The notes beneath the pieces are model-generated. The model did no database searches and was not told the DNA's origin. It saw nothing but the letters and a program-made list of their open reading frames with translations. Position numbers and translations under genes: made by a program. This document shows, piece after piece, positions 25,200-35,784 of a stretch of DNA of 64,000 nucleotides; position 1 is the stretch's first letter, and every line of letters begins with the position of its first letter. The DNA comes from Paracentrotus lividus (Eukaryota > Echinodermata > Echinoidea > Camarodonta > Echinidae), in NCBI GenBank assembly GCA_940671915.1, contig CALNVZ010002100.1:18547876-18611875 (forward strand). The letters are read 5' to 3'.

Positions 25200-27640
25200 A
25201 GAGAGAAAGACGGTTACCCTACGATCCTGAGTAGGAGCAGCCAAGGCCGACGAGCGAGAACGGGAAAACCCTCTTGTCCTTCTTCTTCTTGCCCTTCCTG
25301 AAAGGAGGAGCTTTGAAGAAGCCAGGTAAAACAGACCTAAAAGACGATGGGGCCTGACAAACATCTCTAAGAAATGTAGACAATTCCTGCCTTCTAACGT
25401 GAGTCAACTTCAAATTGCAAAACGTCTGCCAAGTTGCACCCGTAAAGGAAGGGGGAGGTCACGTCAAACTCCTGACCATATCCGGATGATGGGGATTGCT
25501 TGAAATGAAGAATCTTCAAGCATATGAACTCTACGGGCGTCACAACAAGGAGGATGTAGCCGCAAATTCTCTAGGGCCAGAATCTCGACCCAACTGGCGG
25601 AGAAAGGCCCAACTCGTGGATGAAAGTCAAAATCGGATAGTCAGATACAAAAGGTAATCCTGTACTCAAAGCTGAAAGGACGTAAAAGCTTTCGACCTAA
25701 CCGAAAAGAAACTTAAAGCCCCTCCGAAGTTTCAGGGGTCACTTCCGACCTCTGGAACGAAGAAAGGAATAAGCCTGTGACTCGCTTCGTCACAGGAGCT
25801 CTACAAAGACTTCAGGTACAACTTTGTCAGACAAAAAATCCAACGAAGTATTAACCGGGAGAGATCCCGCGTATCAACCAAAACCGAAAGGCGGTACAAG
25901 GGAGTCAGATGAGATTCAACATGAGTCGTGAGAACCAACCGAAAAGATCTCATCGTCTGACGAGGAAGCATCCAACTCCTCACAAGGAGGGAGGGAACCA
26001 TCCATAGAGTGCATCGGAAGTGGTGACGTAACGCTTAAACCACTTGCGAAACTCCGGAGGTACACCCAACTACCGAATGGCATCCGAGAGTTGATGTCTA
26101 CCCGAAAAGGAAGTGTCCAACCTGAGGGGGACAGAGTTCCTATCGAAAAACCGGATCCGGATACGGCAACGAACGAAGTCGCTCTGAAACCGAAGTGCCC
26201 GCCTGTAAAGGGGCACTGAACCCCGCGGAACCGGATCGGGATCCGGAAAAGCAAGTCTACGACGCTTCACTACGGAAGGGCCCGCCTCAGATGCGGTGCC
26301 GATCCGAAAGGAAAACGACTTGGAAGACGGGGTGTAGGCTTCAAAAGAAAAGCCCGCCTATAACGGACCCTGGTTCCGAAAGAAAACGGAACGGGATCCG
26401 AAAAACCTTCACGCCTCAACGACGTAGTATCCGAAAAGGAAGGGGACACACTCCGAGAATAAAACCGGAGAGATGAGACATCCCGCTTTACTGGATACCG
26501 CTGACAAGAAAACAAAGCGACGGCTTTGGACGTGTCAGCCGCGCTAGTGAGAACCAATGTGCGGCCTACTATCAGAGGATACAGGTCCGCATTGGACGGT
26601 ATATACTCCCAAAACCCGGTACGGAAAACGACCTGCGGATCGAATTACCTCAGTTAAGGGAACGGCGCCGATATCCGTATGAAAAAGGAGAGAGACAGAC
26701 CCCCCCCCCCCACCAAAGGTGGGCGACCGGATATGGTCGGGGACGTCCCGCTCTGCCGGATATCCGCCGACAAGTAACAAACGACGGCTTTGAACGTGTC
26801 AGCAGCGCTAGTGAGGAACCAACGTGCGGCCTGCTATCCGAGGATACAGGTCCGCATTGGACGGTATACACTCCCAAAAACCGGTACGGAAACCGACTTG
26901 CGGATCCGATTTACCTCAGTTAGGGAACGGTTCCGATGTCCGTATGAAAACGGAGAGAGACGGACCCCCCCCCACCAAGGTGGGCGACCGGATATGGTCG
27001 GGAACGTCCCGTTCTGCCGGATATCCGCCGACAAGTAACAGAGCGAAGGCTCTGGACATGTCATCCGGGCTAGTGAGTAACCGACAAGCGGCCTACTATC
27101 CGAGGATATAGGTCCGTCTTGAACGGTACTCAACCCCAAAACCGGTACGGAAACCGACTCGCGGATCCGATTTACCTCAGTTAAGGGTACGCGCCGATAT
27201 CCGGTCCGGACAAACTCGATATAGAAACCGAGCTCGATCCGGTTATGCCAGGCGAAGCCAGAGGCACAATGGGATTCGGCACCGTGAGAGGAATGAACCC
27301 GGCGCCTTCAGCAGTACTGAATTAACCAGAGAACCGGCCACCGGTTGTGAAACCGATGATTAACCGTTTTAGATCTCCCGTTGATCGAACGTGGCAAAGG
27401 ACTATCGGATCCGGCGCGGGCCGTAATCGTCATCGTCTGGACGCCGCCAGTCCGTCGGTCATCAACGGTCCCGTACTCTGAGGACCGACGAATTCCGAGC
27501 AGCTAGGCTTTATCCGCCGGTGTTCGACCCAATAATACTCACCGAAGTTCGAGTGTGAAGAAGGCAAGGACAGCGTCCCAACGCCTCCTCGAACGACAAG
27601 CCTCTCACCCCGCAAGGGACTTCTCCGAAGAAAACACACG
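25200..27640 (-). pseudogene. presumed gag region of the DIRS element
   Basis: This is the GC-rich stretch 5' of the reverse transcriptase on the minus strand, where DIRS elements carry gag. Several open pieces of 60-115 codons overlap in different frames, one with a basic Arg/Lys-rich patch (about 25260-25310). I recognise no conserved gag motif, so the call rests on position. It includes a tandem array at 26470-27210. Confidence 0.5.
26470..27210. repeat. tandem array of about 263-bp units inside the DIRS element
   Basis: About 2.8 direct units recur with offsets of 262-266 bp. Anchor segments are CCGGATATCCGCCGACAAG (about 26757 and 27016, variant at 26491) and CGTGTCAGC (26531 and 26795, variant at 27057). 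Each unit carries a poly-C tract near CCACCAAGGTGGGCGACC. The unit length is not a multiple of three throughout, so it need not encode a protein repeat. Confidence 0.85.
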
Positions 27641-28104
27641 CTTGCTCGCTAATTTCTTCCCCCGCTTCCTTCTATATGAAGTGGGCGAGAAGAAAATTAG
27701 ACAAGATGAATCTGTAAAATAAAAGAGAGAGAAAGTGTTAATACACAAAAAGGGGGTAAATAGGCGGGTCTATCCAAAAAGCGGAGCACAAAAACTTCGT
27801 GCCCGCAACACACACAACACTCAAACGTAAACCACGACACGTATAACATACACGCAGTAATGAACGTACGAAGTCTACGGGAAGAGAGAGCGTGAAAATA
27901 AACGATCACCGAGAGATAAAAACTATCAAATCTCAGTAAAACCAAAAGACCAGACCAAAAAGGAGAGCTCAGAATATCAAAAAGATTATCCTGAGCAAAA
28001 ATAACCTCGCAAAACACCGCAAGGAAGTCCCAAAAGGAGAAAAACACCTATTTTGGCGCGGGCAAAAATACACGACTCTATCTCGACGGAGGCGAAGAGA
28101 TTAG

Positions 28105-28257
28105 AGGAAGTGTATAGGATCGCTTTCGGCGCATCCTCGTCAATGGAGGGCGCTATTCAATGGGGTGGGGTAAATAGGCGAGATTTAGTGGCAAAAATTT
28201 CGGTGTAAATTTCGGTTTGCGGCGATTTGAGGTCAAATAGCAATGGTAGGCAAATGT
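28105..28257. repeat. DIRS inverted terminal repeat, right arm
   Basis: This is the inverted partner of 22149-22305. It forms the 5' end of the element on the minus strand and should hold its promoter. It ends with AGCAATGGTAGGCAAATGT, followed by a unique outer 20 bp that is also copied in the internal complementary region. Confidence 0.9.
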
Positions 28258-29112
28258 ATAGTTCTATTGAAGTAAATTTACATTGTAATACAAAACTTTA
28301 TTCAATTAAGAATAAATCTTGAAATTCCATTGTTGAGGACAAACTCTCTAAATGCAACTGGCTACTACTAGTATTTTGAAGATAAAATAAGTGGATAAGT
28401 ACATTGTATCCATCGTACATGAAGGGTACATGTAGGCCTACATGGGGTCAGCATTGACAATCTGTATAAATTAAACTTGAATACAAATGTTTTGTGTCTT
28501 TAAGTCTAGCCTTCCCTGCAAACCACCTGATGGTGTGGTTTTGTGATTCAGATCTTGCAATACCTGTACTACATGAGGATAATATGCCTGTAAACTAGGG
28601 GAGAAGTGCAATACCCTTGCCGATCCACCCCTCTCCCTCCCCCACACACCACTCTTTCCTATCTGATACACACCTTTCATCAGTGGGTAACCCAATCTTC
28701 ACCAAACTCTAATGAATGTGCAAATAATGTTGAAGAGGAACATAGCAAACCAGATGGGAGTGAATGGGATGATTCATGCATCCACACACATACCTCACAT
28801 GCTATACGGTGACACATACAGGTTGAAAAGGGAATTCTGATCTTTATTACTGAACCTTTTCTGGGCAGATATTTTACACGAAAATGATGAATGTGGAATA
28901 CTTGAGAATTAATAAATTCCACTCATGCAATAGCTTGTGCATGTATCATACCATGCAAGTTATGGAAAGTATTTCTGGCGATCAAAAACATTTCAAGAAG
29001 GTTAACAGAATAGCAAAGCCACTTTCATTTGGAAAGCACAGACATTAATTTGACACAAGTTTGTTTTCAGTGAAGTCTAAAAAAATATATTATTGTTAAT
29101 TTGTAAAGGAGG

Positions 29113-29650
29113 GGGTGATTCACTAACAGATCCCACGATCGTTCCTAAGAGCGATATATGGGATTGATTTCAATCCCAGGCTAAAATTAATCCTAACTCA
29201 CTGGTGCACTAAGTCGCTATTAGCTTGGGATTAATTTTAAGCTCAGATATATGAATATTCATGAACGCACTCAATCAACCAATCAGAAAATTTTATTTCG
29301 ACAGCTTAAATTTTTGTAAAAGACTGGTGAATGAGGTTAATGCGTTAGCGCATAGAAATTATGCTAGTCATTGTTGACGTCACAATCAAATTGTCAGATT
29401 TCGCTACACGCATGCGTTTGAAAGTAATGAGGTTACGCGCGCGCTCATATTAAATTAGGGTTATGTACAAATTCAATGCTTAAAAGTGGTGCGCGACCGC
29501 TTCTAGATTTGGGATCAATTTTAGCAGCAAAATTGATCCCAAACAGCTTTGAATCAGCGACTAAAATTGAAATCGCTCTTAGGATTGATATCGATCCTAA
29601 AATTGATTTTATCCCATTTGGGATTAATTTTAGCTGTTAGTGAATCACCC
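29113..29650. mobile_element. MITE with GGGTGATTCACTAACAG ends
   Basis: The 538-bp element has inverted ends GGGTGATTCACTAACAG and CTGTTAGTGAATCACCC. Inside, GGGATTGAT, GGGATTAATTTTAGC and ATCGATCC variants recur in both orientations, so the terminal 150 bp on each side can fold extensively. No target duplication is evident and no coding frame is present. Confidence 0.85.
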
Positions 29651-29727
29651 ACCTGAAGTGTCTTTCAAAATATGAATATTTACACCAATTACGCAGTTGT
29701 TGTTGTTGTTGCTTTGAGTTTTATGGT

Positions 29728-29813
29728 GATATGATAATTACTGGAATTGCTTATATTAAACTTTCTATGGGATATGATAATTACTGGAATTGCTTATATT
29801 AAACTTTCTATGG
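29728..29813. repeat. perfect 43-bp tandem duplication
   Basis: The segment beginning GATATGATAATTACTGG and ending CTTTCTATGG occurs twice head to tail with no visible mismatch, so the duplication is probably recent. Confidence 0.95.
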
Positions 29814-30384
29814 GTTGATAATATCATGGAGGCAAAATAGAAGTCTACATGTACATTGTACAGCTGAAATAGTTCAGACCCTGTGAGCGCACGCCTACAA
29901 ATAGACCTCAATTAATAGACCCGTGTGTTAAAAGTGAGATTTGACAAAATCATTAAAAATAAGTGTTTATAATTACACTCTTCAAACTTTGGGCTTTAGT
30001 TGGTCATATATTTTTCTTAATCTGATGATAGTATGAAGGGAGGTTTTTCTGCTCTTTTTTTCTGTTAAAGGGGCTGCAGTAAAACAATACACTACAGTAA
30101 ATAGACTTAAATTGGCAACACTTTGGGAGTACCTTGAGCAACTAATAAAGTTCTGCCAAAATCCCACTGGGACCAACTTCTGATCTCTTAATAGACTCAT
30201 CTGGATCATTGATAATCCCTTTCAATGTACAATTAAACAAAATCTGTTCAAATACATATCATTGATTTTATATGATTTTTTAAACAACAATGACATCATC
30301 TTTGGTACGGGTCGGTGGTGCAATTTTTTATCGACTAGATCGAATTACTGGTATTACGACCGATGTGGGGTTGAGCCAGTTTAA

Positions 30385-30840
30385 AGGTAGTATCAGCCTT
30401 TTTCACAAATTGCGAAAACTAATGCAACTTGGCATAACTGTAGAATATGATCGACCTATACTGTCTATTCAATCTTACTGTCATAGGTTGCCTAGATCAG
30501 TAATACGAAACGAAAATCTGACTACCAATCTTGACCAGCTCTCCATCAACATCGTTGATATTACAGCGCTTTCAGCACGGACCGTACACAGCAATATACA
30601 CACGGCGCATCAGCGTGCATTATTCTCTGCGCTAACGGTCAGCGGTTCGCACCGTACGGTATATTTTTCAAGGTTCGAAAAAATAGGAATGAATTTTGAT
30701 AATCGCAATATAATGACAAACACACACATTTGAGCTTAATCATGTTGTGGGAAGATATACAATGTAGTCATTGGTATACTACTATATCCTCTAAAAACTA
30801 GAAATTTAATATTTTTGCCTGCAAAAGGCTGACACTACCT
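30385..30840. mobile_element. MITE in a TTAA site, AGGTAGTATCAGCC family
   Basis: The 456-bp element has inverted ends AGGTAGTATCAGCCTTTT and (reverse) AGGTAGTGTCAGCCTTTT, flanked by TTAA at 30381-30384 and 30841-30844. A 147-codon open frame covers most of it and part of the left flank, but this appears to be chance. Confidence 0.85.
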
Positions 30841-30844
30841 TTAA

Positions 30845-31824
30845 TGGGAGGAGATCTACAAGATGAGGATGAGACGTACATCAATGCTCAATGGAGTATG
30901 AAGGTGATTCAAGGTGGAAAGTTGATGACACATACTTATATCACTTTCTGATGAAAGATGATGAGGTCAGACTGTGGATGACCAACTCAGTGCATGCACC
31001 TCAATGCTCTCTCTATTCAGCTAGATGAACTTTATAGAGTTCACCATCACCCATGAGGAGAAGCTAAAGATGCTGAATAGCTAGGATAGAATAAAGCCTA
31101 CATGTAGATGCAGATCTTGAATTTAAAACCACATTGAGCACTCATTGAGAAATTCTCAAACAAAGGTGAAGGAGATAAAGGTAGTTTGACTTCAATGTAC
31201 ATGTAGCTCATTTGAATTTAAAACATAATTCTTCTTCATCCTACATGTACAGTAGTTAGACATGCAATGTATATATTGTTGGCGGAGCATTAAAAGAAGA
31301 TGATGTCATTATTGAATTACATTGAACTCGTACTTGTACATTTGTGCAGCTCTTCAACATTTCCTTGTCATATCGAACTACATGATTCAAAATTAAAACA
31401 CCTGGTGGGAGCTATAAGGGCCTTATCACAGAGATTAAAAGCCTTATTGCTCTCAACAGATGTAATATAATGTATGTCTCCTTCCGCTTATAGTAAGAAG
31501 GCTTTTAGTAGACCTGTATTGGTGATTCAAGTGTGGAAATCCACACTACAAGATATCACCTGAATAAATCATATCACTAACAAATTTCTTAGCTGAAAGA
31601 CCAGATGGTACTTACAATGTACTTATATTATACTGCATCAGTCTTAATATCTCTCTCAGATAAAATGTATAGTGATTGCATTAATTAACCCCTTTATCTA
31701 AATGTTAAATTATGTGCAAAATTCATTTTTTTTTATAAACAACTCTTAAGTCACAACTCTTGACCGCAAAATAAAAAAACCTGCAAACAAGCACAGTTTG
31801 TTCAATGCCCAGTGATAGGCCTAC
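30845..31824. other. testin intron, nothing recognised
   Basis: AT-rich sequence with no gene or clear repeat. Confidence 0.6.
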
Positions 31825-31980
31825 AGTCCACTCCCATTATAATGAGGTGCTCAAGACATGTATGTAATTTTAATCACTTGCTTTAAAAAAAATCTATTTT
31901 TTTACAAATTAATGGAAAAGATACACAGAAACACACTTTAATGAAATCTTTTATCTGTGTTTTTTAATGGGAGGTAACTA
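31825..31980. repeat. one-ended Tigger/pogo-like fragment
   Basis: It begins CAGTCCACTCCCATTATAATG, a close match to the end of the 17502-17657 element. The other end is not clear. Confidence 0.4.
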
Positions 31981-32362
31981 TCTTATAATTTTAAATCTAT
32001 AAAAACTATGTCGGTAAAAAATTAGAGCCCTTTAGTCCTCCTGACAGTAATGAAAGCTCACTTCTACACCTGTAAAAGAATGGGAGTTACATGTACTTGT
32101 CAGCAAACATTTTGATTTGTGATTTGATCTTTAATCCTGCCAGCACTAATTGACATAGGCATTAGTCAGCACTCAATCAGCGTAATTCACAGAAGCTGTT
32201 GACGCATAATGACTTGAGTGTTTAATGGCTACAGTCAATCAACACTTATCTAATTGGCATTTTATATAGTCAATCTGGTCAATATTAAAAAAGTGTATAC
32301 ACATGCATGTAGGCCTCAGGGTAGAAAACAGAATTTGTAAGGGCTATACAATCAAGACAACT

Positions 32363-32600
32363 GGGCAATTCCACGTTACTCACGTTACACTTTTTAGGTG
32401 CCTTTGCATGTTGTAAGTGTCATAGTTTTTGTTTTGAAAGGTTTGACAGCCTTTCTGTTCTACACTAGATGCCCAAGTCTTTGGTCTATCTTGAAACATT
32501 AATAGAATTTTCCTACATACATCTGTTCAGAAAATAATGATGAAAAACTTTCGTTACTCACGTTACATTTTTTAGCATTTCGGCAAAGGCCAACGCTATC
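32363..32600. repeat. fragment of a DNA transposon with GGGCAATTCCACG end
   Basis: It begins GGGCAATTCCACGTTACTC, and the motif CGTTACTCACGTTACA recurs 180 bp further on (about 32553). No matching inverted end is found downstream, so it is probably truncated. The terminus resembles those at 10934 and 13787. Confidence 0.45.
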
Positions 32601-32772
32601 CTTTCATCAGCCGCACCTGTACATGTTGCTTCTTCCCCCCGTTTTCTGCGCCCAAATCGATGGTCAATTGTATTCGTGGCCATGCACCTTCCCTACACCT
32701 CGGGGCATCAGGCTTCTAATTTGACTTTCAATGACATTTTACATTAGCCAGAGAGAAAGGAAATCAGTACTT

Positions 32773-32985
32773 TATTTAGGTGGTTCCTCATCTTGACTTG
32801 GTATTTGAAATAGTGCACTATTTATCAAGAGAATATCAGGCTTTTTTTCTCAATGAGCATGCTACATGTAAATTGCACAAAATGTCAGCCCACATCATAC
32901 TGGACCCATTTGCAAAATATTTGGTTTTTTGCCATTTCATTAAACCAAAGCCCCAAAGCTGATTTGCAATGCACTGCATGTATGT
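32773..32985 (+). repeat. dispersed 200-bp repeat, copy 2
   Basis: This is the homologue of 8852-9050 in the same orientation, sharing TAGGTGGT, CCACATCAT and CATTAAACCAAAGCCC blocks. Confidence 0.6.
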
Positions 32986-33240
32986 ACATGTAACATACAA
33001 ATTACTATGGAATTTTACATAAGGCCATGTGTTTTGAACTCGCCACCCAAAAAGGGTGGTTTTGTTACGCTTTTCCAAATTTTGTTTCAGTTAATGTTAT
33101 GACAATCTTGGCTAAATAGAGGGGTATTACCATGAAATTGGTGTATTTCAAAAAGCTGAATGCAAGCTCTATCAGACCTGTGAATTTGAAGGTACTCGCA
33201 CTTGAAATCGCGACACGGCACGCGATAGAATACGAATAGT

Positions 33241-34700
33241 GAGGGTGGTTGAGGGGGGGGGAAGAGGAGGGGGGAAGAGGTACACACAAAGTCTATGGGA
33301 TTTCGCACCTCCTGTGCATTCGAAACGTCATAACCATGATAACTTTATGGATATTTATTTTTGTGCTGTAAGCTTTTAGGACTTTATAGCTTAGAGTCTC
33401 ATGCATCTCTTGACACCACAGTTATAAAATTCCAGCCATTTGGTAATGCGCAGTTCCGAAAATCGCCGCGCTGCACGCGGTTAAAATGACAATTTCACCA
33501 TTGACTGTGTATTGTGCATAAAGTAACTCAATACAGTTCCTGTTGTATGTGAAGTGACGTTACATAAATGTAGATAACTCAAAGATTACTTGAGATAGGG
33601 GCCTGAAACTTTGTGAGCTTCTTCATCATAAGATAGCCCACCTACATGTACATGCAAGTTTTTATAAACTTTAGCCCCACCATGGCCGAAATCTTGAGGG
33701 GGCAGCCCCCTCCTTGGCCCAGGTTGACCAAAATATTTGGGCCCTTTTACGGTTAAGAATTTTTTTATTAAATGAAGAAACCCCCCTACAACTATATATT
33801 TTCTGAAAGGAAATTTCAAGAGCAATTCAAATATGGTGAGCAATTACGATCTGGATCAAAGGGAGAAAAAAAATTGGGGGCTGCAGTAAAAAAAAATTAG
33901 GGCTCCAAAAAATTTAATATTTTAATCAAAATATGTTACTACTTTACCCTACATTGTAGTGGATGGCATTTTTGAAATCTACGGGACATTTCCTTTCAGA
34001 AAATGTTTACTTTTGTAGGGTTAGAGTTAATACTTCAAAAGTTATGACACTTTGATCCTGACAGGTGCATGATTTTTAGATTTAGGTGGTGTAACACAAA
34101 GGGTGCCAGTTCAAAACGCATGGCCATAACAATTGCACTTAAATGAAAGTGTTTTAATCTTTATTTCCCAGTCACTTTTCATTTACTGTAAAGCATGTTT
34201 CTGTAGGCAAAAACTTTTAAAATTCATGAGGGATCATGTTTGGCATAATTAACCAATACAGTAATATTTTCCAATTAGCAAGTTTCATTTTGCAAAAGTT
34301 TTTGGTTTTACAGAAACCTAGAAGAGATGAAATAAATCAGTGGCATACAACAAAACAGGTCTGTAAATTCCCATCTTGAGACCTAACCTTAAGTAGATCT
34401 AGATAGAGAAGCCTACTTCTTCGCTGACATCAAACCCATATGATTTGACCCATCATATATCCCCATCAACCAAGATATATGATCCAGGTCAGTGGCATGC
34501 TAGTATCATTGAGATTCTTGAGTATGAATTATAAGTTCCCCATGACCCAAAATTCAAGTAAGCCTACATCTTTCCCTAGTCTGTTTCAAAGATGATTTTT
34601 TTTTTTTCCTACAATGAAAAACAAACAAAAAAACTTGCCCCCAACCCCCAAAAAGGTCGAACTGCCCCCCCCCCCCAATAAAGAGAACAAAGCCATTCTC
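33241..34700. other. testin intron with G/C tracts, nothing coding
   Basis: G-rich (about 33252-33275) and C-rich (about 34666-34677) tracts and scattered GGGGGCAGCCCCC-like pieces suggest broken MITEs. I see no exon. Confidence 0.5.
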
Positions 34701-34787
34701 TTTTTTTCTATGAATGTGCCAATAATGGTGTGGAGGGAGATGGTTCTAATGGTTCATGTAGGCCTACATGCAGCCCTACATGTATAT

Positions 34788-35784
34788 GGGCAAGTCCACG
34801 CTATTTGTTCCCAAGGTGGTGATTTTCGACTTTTTGACCATTTTTGTGTCAAGTGTGTCAATGGGTTTTTAAAGGTACACATAATGTGTCATATATCACC
34901 ATAAAGGGTATGAAATGAACTTCATGCAAATGAGGTCAAAAAGTCATTTCAAGGTCATATGACATCACAGGGCTCATTAATATTCATGAAAAAATAATGA
35001 AATGCATTAAAAATGTTATTTTCAACCATTTAAAAAAGAGGTTTGTCATAGGAGTACAACCAATAAGTATGTATTTTCTGTTTTTATATTTTCTTGGCTA
35101 ACTTTGCCAAGCATATAGCTTTCCATATTTTTAGACATAAGATATCCAGGTCTCATAAATAGTCTCACAAAAGTTACTTAGTTGATTTAAAATCATGCAT
35201 TTTTCTTACTCACCCTCCCACCTTTAGAAATGAAACAAAATAAGTGTTTTTTACATTTGTGTTTTGTATTATGTTTCTTTTGTTTTATCAGAGAGGTTTT
35301 TTAACAAAAGATGTTGCTTCGCCTTGGCTACATCAATTGTTTAATGAAAAATATTACAGGGAATAATTGTCCCGTGTGTTACTGTCCCGTGTGTTACCTG
35401 ACATATTTTTTAAAACCTAACCTTGCCAGAAAACTCGAAGTTGTATTAAAGTTAAAACATGGCCTTACAATATTTATTACATGTTTAAGAGGATAAGACT
35501 ATGCAAATTTAGATCTACTTTTTAAATTCAGAGTTATATGTGAACAAAGTCAAAATTTGAAACCACCATTTTTTTCTGGTCCCGTTTGTTACCGACAAAT
35601 AAATGATCATAAATTAATTATGAATTGAGTTATTTCAACTATTTTTAATGTTTTTGTTGAAGATTCTTAGTACCTTCAAGAATATACCTAAGGATTGATA
35701 TTTCATTTAAGATTTTTCAAACAAGCCTTATTTTTGGCTTTGTATGTCCCGTTCGTTACCGCGCAAAATAGCTTGGACTTGCCC
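34788..35784 (-). mobile_element. non-autonomous DNA transposon, GGGCAAGTCCA family, copy 2
   Basis: The 997-bp element is the reverse-oriented copy of 10934-11949, with 19-bp inverted ends and ATAT on both sides as target duplication. It carries the same inner GTAACAAACGGGAC-type motifs (here as GTCCCGTTTGTTAC variants at about 35370, 35385, 35580 and 35747). The two copies are close enough to align by eye throughout. Confidence 0.88.

Larger units (their letters stand above)
22104..28277 (-). mobile_element. DIRS-type tyrosine-recombinase retrotransposon (degenerate)
   Basis: A GC-rich insertion of about 6.17 kb contrasts sharply with its AT-rich flanks. On the minus strand it reads: inverted terminal repeat, gag-like region, reverse transcriptase, RNase H, tyrosine recombinase, internal complementary region, second terminal repeat. 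That order is the one known for DIRS1-like elements. All coding parts carry stops and frameshifts. The ends were set from the internal complementary region, whose two halves are the reverse complements of the left end (from CATAAAAATTAC) and the right end (to GAAGTAAAT). No target duplication is seen, as expected for integration by a tyrosine recombinase. Confidence 0.9.

Noticed and set aside
30290-30733. 147-codon plus-strand open frame
   Set aside because: It runs through a MITE (30385-30840) and its left flank, has no domain, and its sequence follows the transposon rather than coding constraint.
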